A stretch of 64,000 nucleotides of DNA from Nitrospinaceae bacterium (lineage in GTDB: Bacteria; Nitrospinota; Nitrospinia; Nitrospinales; JACRGP01): the NCBI GenBank assembly GCA_029261555.1, contig JAJDBB010000005.1, positions 32,552 through 96,551 of the forward strand, written 5' to 3'. The position numbers and the translations under genes were made by a program. The stretch's first letter is position 1; each line of letters begins with the position of its first letter. The notes below the pieces were generated by a model that was not told the origin of the DNA, did no database searches, and worked only from the letters and a program-made list of their open reading frames with translations. This document shows positions 1-8,900 of the stretch, piece by piece.

Positions 1-314
1 ATAGACATGCTCAAACTGTCGTCCAACAAAACCGCCACGGCATTTTTAGCGGCGCTTTTTTGCTTCATCTCCAAGCTGGGTTGCAACAAAACAAAAATCA
101 ATAGAGCGAATGCCAGAATTCTGAGACTGAACAAAAATCCTTTTTTTAAGGGCGACGTCACGCGCGCAAGACTGGTCCAAAAAAACCACAGCGCGAGCAG
201 AAAAAAAACTCCCATCGCCGGGAACAGCCAGCCAGCCTCGCTCAACGCCCAATGAATTTCCCAGTCGTTGTACTCGCCCGGCGGCAAACCCAATAGGGCC
301 AACAGAAGTTTCAT
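1..314 (-). CDS. VWA-type membrane protein, C-terminal part beyond the window
   Basis: About 104 N-terminal residues are visible before the gene runs off the left edge. Two hydrophobic segments (about residues 27-47 and 60-78) flank a short basic loop, and then the sequence LLDDSLSMS appears. That matches the first metal-site motif (DxSxS) of von Willebrand factor A domains. The ATG at 314 overlaps the TGA of the upstream DUF4159 gene (ATGA), so the two are probably translationally coupled. In many bacteria DUF4159 proteins sit in operons with VWA/BatA-like membrane proteins and a MoxR ATPase (family knowledge). The role here is unknown, and the rest of the operon lies outside the window. Confidence 0.75.
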   Translation of the reverse strand, partial: MKLLLALLGLPPGEYNDWEIHWALSEAGWLFPAMGVFFLLALWFFWTSLARVTSPLKKGFLFSLRILAFALLIFVLLQPSLEMKQKSAAKNAVAVLLDDSLSMS

Positions 315-1081
315 TGAGAATGATATCTCCGCAAACGTTCCAGAATAATGGGCAGGTGGACCATGTCCTTTTTATAATCCAGGGTGAGCGCATACATCGC
401 GATATTTATTCCCAGACGAATCGCCAGTTTTCGTTGTCGTTGGCCGCCGCCGATCAGATCATATTTCCAATGTCCCAGCTTGTCCCTGGCCCACGCGCCG
501 CCGAGATCGTTGGCGGAGTAAACCAGCGCGGTGCGGCCCTTGAGAGAAACCCCCTCCAAAAAAGGATTTACCCGCGCCCTTCCAGTCACCTCGTCGATCA
601 AATAAAACGAACGGAAAATAGAATGATCTTTCGGAATTTTTTGCAGAGGGTTGTGAGGGAACAATTGAGAAATCATTTCACGAACCGATCGATCAAATTC
701 GGAATGGACCTCCGCCGAGGCGTCGTCGATCAGCAGGAATCCTCCATAGCTCAGATAGCGCCGCAAAATTTTCAGTTCCTCGGAGGAAAAAGGATCAAAC
801 GCGGCGGCGCCCGCAAGATAGAGAAATGGATAGCGATATAAATCCTTGCTCGCCAAACTCAACTCCAAAAACTCCCGTTTGACCTCGACGGAGGTTCGTT
901 TGGCGGTTTGAATCAACAAACTTTCGACCGCCTGGGGGCGAGGTTTGTAATCACCGCCCTGGTATTTGATTTGCGGGATCGCCAGGCGGGAATATTCCCC
1001 CATGGCCCAGACGGCCCCGGAAGCGGCCCATTGGACAACGATTAAACCGAGCGTCAGATAAAAGTTTGTTCTTTTTGTCAT
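311..1081 (-). CDS. DUF4159-family exported protein
   Basis: This 256-residue protein has an N-terminal signal sequence or anchor (about residues 1-26). The middle carries the phrases FLYLAGAAAF, LRRYLSYGGFLLIDD and FDRSVREMISQLFP, which are typical of DUF4159, a domain with a glutamine-amidotransferase-like fold but no catalytic triad. It is coupled by ATGA to the VWA membrane gene downstream. Such genes usually belong to MoxR/BatA-like operons thought to act on the envelope. The function is not established. The family call rests on remembered motif resemblance. Confidence 0.75.
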   Translation of the reverse strand: MTKRTNFYLTLGLIVVQWAASGAVWAMGEYSRLAIPQIKYQGGDYKPRPQAVESLLIQTAKRTSVEVKREFLELSLASKDLYRYPFLYLAGAAAFDPFSSEELKILRRYLSYGGFLLIDDASAEVHSEFDRSVREMISQLFPHNPLQKIPKDHSIFRSFYLIDEVTGRARVNPFLEGVSLKGRTALVYSANDLGGAWARDKLGHWKYDLIGGGQRQRKLAIRLGINIAMYALTLDYKKDMVHLPIILERLRRYHSQ

Positions 1082-1178
1082 TTTTTTATTCTATAAAGAG
1101 TAGGAACTAAAAATCCATTTTCCAAGAAACCAACATAGTATAGACTTGCAAGGAAAAACGCTAACCGGATTCCGTACA

Positions 1179-2279
1179 ATGAAAAAACGCGAAATACTTT
1201 TAAATCCCGGCCCCGTCAACACCAGCCCAAGAGTGCAACAAGCCCTCCTGCGCGGAGACCTGTGCCACAGGGAAGCGGAATTTTCCACATTGATGGCTTC
1301 CATCCGCGCCAAACTTCTAAAAGCCTTCGACGTCGAAAAAAACTATAAATGCGTTTTGATTTCCGGCTCTGGAACCGCCGCGTTGGAAATGGCCGTCTCC
1401 TCCTGCCTGAGTCCCGGTCGAACCCTGCTGGTAATCGACAACGGAGTTTACGGCGACCGAATCGCGCAAATGGCCGACGCTTACGGCCTTAACAAAAAGG
1501 TTCTTTCTTATAAATGGGGAACTCCCCCGGACCTCGAAGAAATTGAACGCGCGCTGAAAGAAAACCCCGACGTCGAAGTCCTCGCCGTCGTGCACCACGA
1601 AACCACCACGGGACTGCTCAATCCTCTGGAGTCCATAACCGGCCTGGCGAAAAAATACGGCGTCCGCGTACTGGCGGATTGCATCAGCAGTCTTGGAGGA
1701 GATCCGCTGGACTTCGAAAAAATTCCCTTGGATTTTTGTGTCGGCACAGCCAACAAATGCATTCAAGGATTTCCCGGCGTCTCCTTTGTATTGGTCCAGT
1801 CCCCGGAGCTTGAGCGATTGGAATCCATTCCTCCCCGATCCGTCTACTTCAATTTGCACAAAAATTATAAAGCGCAGGAAAAAGGCGACGCCCTTTTCAC
1901 CCCAGCCATCCAGGCGCATTATGCGTTTGACGAAGCGTTGTCGGAGTTTTTGGAAGAAACTCCGGCGGGCAGAATTGAGAGATACCGCGCCACAGCAGAA
2001 TTGCTACGCGCCGGGTTTAAAAAACTTGGATTGCGTTTTTTGATTCCGGAGAATTTGCATTCCAACACGCTGACCTCGTTGACGCTTCCCGAGGGAATGA
2101 AGTACTTTCGCCTGCACGACCGGCTCAAGGAAAAGGGATTTGTTATTTATGCCGGGCAGGGAAATTTTAACGACCGAATTTTTCGCGTGGCCAACATGGG
2201 AGAGATAAGCCGGGAAGAATTCCAAGCGTTTCTCTCCGCGCTGGGCGACTGTCTCTTGGAGGAAGGCCATGGAAAATAA
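1179..2279 (+). CDS. PhnW-like class V aminotransferase
   Basis: A 366-residue PLP enzyme of the 2-aminoethylphosphonate:pyruvate transaminase type. It opens with ILLNPGPVNTS, the family phosphate-loop start. GSGTAALE lies near residue 63, the cofactor aspartate is in LADCISS (about D167), and the Schiff-base lysine is in TANKCIQGFPG (about K193), a very PhnW-like context. An in-frame TTG at 1146 would add 11 residues, but the family normally begins at the ILLNPGP segment, so I chose the ATG at 1179. No phosphonate-degradation partner (PhnX, PhnA, PhnY) lies nearby, so the substrate may be another amino donor, for example in a phosphonate- or sugar-modifying pathway. The 3' end overlaps the next gene by 11 bp. 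Confidence 0.85.
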   Translation: MKKREILLNPGPVNTSPRVQQALLRGDLCHREAEFSTLMASIRAKLLKAFDVEKNYKCVLISGSGTAALEMAVSSCLSPGRTLLVIDNGVYGDRIAQMADAYGLNKKVLSYKWGTPPDLEEIERALKENPDVEVLAVVHHETTTGLLNPLESITGLAKKYGVRVLADCISSLGGDPLDFEKIPLDFCVGTANKCIQGFPGVSFVLVQSPELERLESIPPRSVYFNLHKNYKAQEKGDALFTPAIQAHYAFDEALSEFLEETPAGRIERYRATAELLRAGFKKLGLRFLIPENLHSNTLTSLTLPEGMKYFRLHDRLKEKGFVIYAGQGNFNDRIFRVANMGEISREEFQAFLSALGDCLLEEGHGK

Positions 2280-2961
2280 TCCCGGCCTGTACGAATTGAT
2301 GGACGCCTACGCCCGGCAAACTGGGACGGCGCCAGACGCGGAATCGCCCACGCCCAATCTGGGGCGAAGCCTGTCTCTGCTCAACGCCTGCCTGATCGAG
2401 GCGGGGTTGAGCCGCATGGACGACGGCCGCCCGCAAACCAGCGCTTTGCCCGACCAAATTCATCCCGAACATTTGAGCCGCTTCGTCGTTGCGTTTCTTC
2501 CCTTCAATTCCGTAACCGGTAAAGAAGAAACCAACCAGACGCTCTTTGATGTGTTCTCGTTTTTAAAATGGATGGAGAAGAAAGGCGTCGCTCACGGCTG
2601 GCAATCCGTCGATTTCCAACAAGCCGTCCGCGACCTCTCCAACGACCAGGAACGCTGTCTGAAATTAAGCCACTTGATGGACGAGTTTACCGGACAGGTA
2701 TTAGACGACCCGCCTCCCATTGTGGATACCGTTCACGGTTTTTTTACCGTCGTCAAAAAGGAAGGTTCTTATCTTTTCCTGAATTTCGAGGGAAAAAGCG
2801 AAGCGTTTCGGTTGCGCTTGTCCGATCCTATTCTTTCCCTAGCGCGCTTGAGAGACCGGCTGGACCTGGTGTTGGGAGATTCTTCCGACCGCTGGATTCT
2901 ACTGGAAGCCGGTCAGGTTTTTCCAGAATACGAGACTAGCGGTAATCCCCCGTCAGATTAA
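2269..2961 (+). CDS. hypothetical protein, coupled to the aminotransferase
   Basis: A soluble protein of 230 residues with no signal peptide or membrane segment, and no motif I recognise. The ATG lies 11 bp inside the 3' end of the PhnW-like gene, so the two are almost certainly cotranscribed and probably functionally linked. The C-terminal half (about residues 150-225) alternates short hydrophobic strands with charged residues and looks like a small beta-rich domain. Its 3' end overlaps the convergent CHAT gene by 26 bp. Confidence 0.7.
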   Translation: MENNPGLYELMDAYARQTGTAPDAESPTPNLGRSLSLLNACLIEAGLSRMDDGRPQTSALPDQIHPEHLSRFVVAFLPFNSVTGKEETNQTLFDVFSFLKWMEKKGVAHGWQSVDFQQAVRDLSNDQERCLKLSHLMDEFTGQVLDDPPPIVDTVHGFFTVVKKEGSYLFLNFEGKSEAFRLRLSDPILSLARLRDRLDLVLGDSSDRWILLEAGQVFPEYETSGNPPSD

Positions 2962-5900
2962 ACGCCGACCAGTAGGAAGGATGCGGGTACAGGCTCTTGA
3001 CCAGCAACTGCGCCTTTCTTAAGCTCTCCGCTTTGTTTTCCCGATTGTAATTCCGGTAAAAATGTTTAATGAGCACCGCCGTGGAGACGTCGCTCACCCG
3101 CCACAGGGAAGAGAGCAGAGAGTGCGTTCCGGCGTATAGGAACGCCCGGTTGAGTCCCACCAGTTCGTCGCCCCCCGTGACCTCGCCCAACCCCGTCTGG
3201 CAGGCGCTGAGAGTCACCAGATCCGCCTTGATATTCAACGAGAACACCTCGCTCACCTGGAGACTGCCGTCCTCCGCCGTGTCCGAAGCCAGCTTCAACG
3301 AAGAGAACAGAGGATTCACCGCGTCGAATTCGCCGTGCGACGCGATGTGGATAATATCGTAATCCGCAATATGATCCCGAATCCAGCTTTCCGTCGCTTT
3401 CTCGCGGGTAAAGATATCGATTTCGGGGAAGTCCCATTGAATCGATTTGGCCTCCAACTCTGCCAAGGGAAGATCGTAATTTAAATTCTTAAGATCCGGA
3501 TTGCCCATCGCCAGCACACGAACTGGCCCTTGTTTCTTCCGCTTGCGCGCAAAGGTGTATTTCAAAACCGACGCGCTGGGCGAATAAAACAAGGGATGCT
3601 TTTCTATCAGATATCCCTTCTCGTCCTTGAGCGAAGAAAAGGAAACGTAATGCAGACGCCCGTGCGGGACGATTCCCAATATGCGTTTTGCGGCGATAAG
3701 TTTTTCGATAGGCGTCATCAACAAGCCGTACAATTGCATCGACTGGCTTTCCACGGGAGCGGAATCTTGGATCCGGTTGCGATAATTTTCGATCAAAGCG
3801 TTCAAATCGCTTTCCGCAACGGGAGTGCGCACGGAGGATATTCCGTCCCGCGTGATCACCCACGCGACCAGTTCCTTTTTGGTCACGAGGTATTCCACCA
3901 AAGCCACGTCCTCCTCCAACAATTTTTGCAAATCCTTGAGGGTGATGGACTCGACAGTAACGAAGTTGGAAATCTCGGGGCTTTCCGCCTTGGCCTCGAT
4001 CAGCAAATCCTGATAAGCAGTTCGAGCCTGCGCCAATTGGGACTTCAACAATTGCTTTGCCTTCTCGTCGTCCCCGGCAGCGCCCAGGGAATCCTCCAGT
4101 TTACGAATTTGGTTCTTTTGGGCGCCTATCCGGTCGAATAATTTTTGACTAACGTCGTCCTTCAAACTAATTTTCTGGTTGCCCAGCAAGTCGATAAAGC
4201 TCCTCGACTTTCCTCGTTCGGCGAAATTAAACGCCTCCTCCACCTTGCCCTGATTCAACAGCAGGATGATGAGTTCCTTATAAACGTCTTGCTTGTCCGT
4301 CAGAAAACCATTTTGAAATTCCTCGACCTTGATCGCGGCGCGCATATTATCGACAACCATCACCGCCTTTTTATAAGCGGCGGTAGCCTCCCCGGATTTG
4401 CCCGCCAGGTTCAGGCAAAACCCTTCGCCGCGCAAGGCTCTCCAATGAACTTCTTTGATGTTCAATTCTTCCGCCGTCCGCGCAGTTTCCCGGTAAACGG
4501 CGACAGCCTGCCCGCAATTCTGGCGCGCCCGATGCAAATTGCCCAGTTCTAGTTTAGCTTTCACCAGATTGGTGCGATTGCCAATCTCCGCGCTCAATTG
4601 AATGGCTTTTTTGATATGCCCTTCCGCTTCGTCCAAGTTCTCCATGCGCAGATAACTCATGCCCATGTTGCGATGGGTGTAGCCCTGCCCCCATTTGGTT
4701 TTTAATTGCACATCCAGATCGAGAGCTTTTTGAAAATACTCCAGGGATTCGGGATATTTTTTGTCCTTGCGGTAAACAAGGCCGATGTTGTTGTACGCCG
4801 AAGACACGTCCAGAAGAGAATGCGCCTCGTCCGCCAGATCGCGGCTGTCGTGAAGATGTTTTAAAGCGCGCGGCGAATCGTTCAACGTCCAGTGGATCAA
4901 ACCCAGCGTATTGTAAATGAACGCCTGCTGGCGCTTGTCCTGCAACTCGTCCGCCAGAGCGAGCGCCTGCCTTTGATACTTGAACGCGTTTTGATAATCG
5001 CCCTGAAACCAGGAAGTGTTGGCCTTGTACAAAAGCGCCTTAGACAGGCTGGACTTGAGATCATGCTCCCTCGCCTGTCCCTCCGCCTGATTGTAATATT
5101 TCATCGCCAGCCCGAAGTCGCTCTGCTTTTCCGCCACCAATCCCAGTTCCAGCAGGGCTTCCACCCATTGGTCCTGCTGATCGATTTCGCGGAAAATATT
5201 CAACGCTTCGGAAAAGTAATTCCGCGCCTTTCCGTAATCGTTCAACCGCAAATAATAAATCCGACCCAGGCGGCGAAGCTCGCGCCCCTGATTCAACTCC
5301 TCGCCAATCTCCTGATTGATCGCAAGAGAGGCCTGAAAAGCTTCCAGGGCCTTATCGTAATCCAAAGAGTTTTCCTCGACCACGCCTAACACGCTGTAAC
5401 TTTCCGCCAGCTTGTCGAGGATTTCATTTTCCTTATAAATCTTCAGCGCGGCCTGCAAATTTTTCACCGACTGCGGAAACTGCTCCGCCCGCGAATACAA
5501 AATGCCGAGAAAATAAACCGCTCCCGCCAGAACTTCAGGATCGTCGGCAAGCTTTGCCCTCTCCACCAACACTTTTTGATACTCGACCGCCTTGCCGTAA
5601 TCTTTCATATTGTAGGCGGCCTGCGACAGCGCCTTATAAATCTGGTCCGCCTGACTTTGATCTTCCATCAAGTCCAGAAGCGCCAAGGCTCGTTCAAAAT
5701 AGTTGACTGCGTCGCTCCAGTTTTTCCCGGTAAACGCCGCGATCCCTTGTTTCGCGTTGGCAAGAAAATGCTCGTTCGCAAATCGGCTTTTTTCCTCCTC
5801 GTCCATTCCCGGAAACCCGTAATAGCGGTATTGCGCCCAGGCATGAGAGCCGGGATGCTTGCGGGCCAGTTCCATTTGCGCTTGGCGCAAACTTTCCGCC

Positions 5901-8900
5901 GGATATCCCTTGCGAAAATTTGAATAGAATTTTTCAAGAAATTCTTCATGCAACGCCAGGTCGGGGGCGCCAAAATGCAATAGGATTCCGGGGAAGCCCA
6001 TAAAATCCAGACTGTGGATCAAAGGCGCAGAAGGGGAGATTCCCGATTCCGGGTCGGCCTGAAAATCGACATGATTCAACGCGATGAAATTTCCTTCCAG
6101 ACTCTCGCCCAACAGTTTGTCCAGGTAAAGACGCTCGAAATGATCCGGGCTGGCGCTCAAATTGATGTAAGCGGTTTTGGGCTCCAGACCGCCCAGGTTG
6201 GTTTTGCCGTCCACCTGGACGACTCCAAAATTCGCGGACTGTATTTGAAAGTTTTCCGCCGAGCTGGCGTCTCCCGCCAGCCGGACGGCGGTGGCAAAGG
6301 TTTTTGAGATTTTTGCAAACTGGGCCTGCGGCGTTTCCAGAGCTAGAAAACGGGAGTTATAAAGGTTCCGGTTTTCCTGCGAATTAACAAACTGGAACAG
6401 GGAGGATAAAAACACGACCGGAAAGCGCTCAACCAAAGGCGCGCCCTCCAACTTGAACGCCTGCCAGGGAAGACTCTCCAGGGCGCCGTTGGCGATCAAA
6501 TAAACCGATTTGGCGTCGGTCAATGTGCCGGCAATGGGCTGTATCAACGACTCGGAAAGAAACTTTAAATCCTCCGGAGAAGCGTTTTTTCCGATTTGGT
6601 TCAAATCTTGCGCCAGTTTCAACACGCGCCCTTCGCTTTGGACCGTTCCGCCCAAAACTTTTTCCGCCGAGAGGGCCCAGATAAAAATCCGGTCGTAAAC
6701 GATTTGATACTTCAAAATAATTTCGCCCGGTTTCAAAAATTCGCGGACCCGTTCAAGACTGGGAACGGTAGGAGAAAACAACGAGGCCAGCGCGGAGTCT
6801 TCTTCCCTAACAACCTGGAGAAAATCAAAATACTCCAACAGCGCTCCCTCCATTTCCTCCGAAGAAGAAGCGGCTCTTGGCTCCAACGAAAGTTTCCGGA
6901 CCGCTTCGGCAAACTCCGCCAGGGTCGTCCACAATTCTTCCCGGGCGGGTTGATTAAAATGTAGAGGCCTGTCCTGGTTCAGCGAAACCAGAATCTGTTG
7001 CAGGCCCTTTTCGGAATAGTGCAGGGCGTTGCTGTATTGTTTTCCTTCGAAATAATAACGGACCAGCGAGAGGTAAAGCTCCTCCATCATCGTCCGGGAG
7101 GGCGCGGCGTCGGGCAACATTCCAAAAGGCAAACGCGAAAGTTCTTCCTCCGCAGCCAACAGCGACGCGGCCTTTTCCTCTCCTTCAGCCTCGAAATATT
7201 CCAGAAAGCGGAACTGCCAATTGGAATTAATGACGATGGAATCGGAAAGCGCGGAAGCGTCTTCCTTCCTCTCGGTCCTGCCTGTCAGGGAATCAGCCAA
7301 CTCCAGGTTTTGCAGGAGCGCGGACTCCAACTTTTGCCGCAAGGGATTTTTAAGTTTTTCGCGGGTGAGCGCCAACGCCTGCTCAAAATAATTTCGCGAC
7401 TTTTTTATGTAGCTGTATTCTTTTTCCAGATCACCGTAGGCGGACTGCAAAAGTTGCTTTGCCGAGTCGCCCTTCGCTGCGGGAGTTATTTGCACGGACT
7501 CAGAATAAACCGCCCGGTAATGATACAAAATGCCGAGATAGTTTTTAAGAAACGCTTCGTATTCCGGGTTCGCGAAGTTCTCCGCCTGTTGGACGATCCC
7601 GGCGGACTCCTCCAGTAATTCCGTCGCCTCGTCCATTTCATCTTTCAATTCTTTCAGCGAATGGGTGCGCGCTCTGGCGATCAAAATCCTGCCCAGGTTG
7701 GCGGCGTTCACGGCGACGCCTTGCCGATTGTCAATCGACTTGCTCAGCGCGTAGGATTCCAGAAAGTAGCGTTTGGCCTCTTCCAGGTTGGCCGCGTGGA
7801 AATGGTAATTGCCTATCTGGTTGAGCAGTATTCCCCGTTCAAGCGCTACGGGCACGTTTGCCTTTGGATCTGATATTTCCGGAATCAAATCGAGCTTCTT
7901 TTGATAATAATCAATGGCCCGCTCGTAATCTCCCAGGTCCCCGTAAATTTTTCCGATGTAATTGAAGATGAGTTTTTCTTCGCCCGTCTTGTCGAATCCA
8001 GAAGCCGCCTGGGACGCATTATCGTTCAGTCCGGTCTCCACGCTCACGTCAATCAGGCCGGTCTTTTCCTTGGCCGCCTTGGTTCCCAGCCCGTATTTTT
8101 CCAGGTTGTCCACGGCCTTGAAATAATTCCCCAGCGCCAGGTTCAAGGATTTAACGTCCTGCGACTTCTTGTTCTGGTTGAGGGAGTACAGGTTATTGGC
8201 GATGTTCCTCAGGGCCTTGGAAATGGATTGGGTGTTTCCGGTCTGGCGGTGCAACTCGAGGGTCTTGGAAAAATAATCCACCGCCTTGGCGTAATGTCCT
8301 CCATCGTGATACGCCAGGGCGATTCGGTCGTTGATTTCCGCAAGACGTTTGGGGTCTTTTTTCTTTTCGAGCAGCGCCAGGGCTTTCAAATAATATTCCG
8401 CCGCTTCGTCCGGCAAACCGGACTTAAAAGCGCTCTCGCCGAACCGGCGGTAATAAAGGGCTTCGCGGTCCGCGTTGATAAAATCAATTTTTCGGTCCAG
8501 GCGTTTTTTGTAATACAGATAAGCGGAGTTAAAATTTTTCAACAAATAGTTGCCGTTGCCCAAGTTCAACGCCAGGTCTGCTTCGTTTCGCGGACGCAAA
8601 GCCGCGTCGTTCAGCGCCAGAGCAATTTGATATTCGTGAACAGCCCGTTCCAACGAGCCTTTTTCGCCGTTACTCTCCTTCTGCTCGTAAACATAACCCA
8701 GCGTCTGATGATAATACGGGTTCAGGGAATCCGCCGTCAGCGCCTGATCGATTTCCCTTTCGGCGTCCTTTAGATTGGGAGGAGTTAAATAGGTGTAGGC
8801 CAGACCCAGCGCATAATGCTCGGCGGGCAGAGCGTCTTTAACCTTACTAGTCCGGTCCTTGTAAAATTTGATCGTCTGATTGACCTGCCCCAAACTTGCT

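Noticed and set aside
1179..2279. Phosphonate degradation cluster
   Set aside because: Only the PhnW-like aminotransferase is present; its partner gene is unknown and no phosphonatase is seen.
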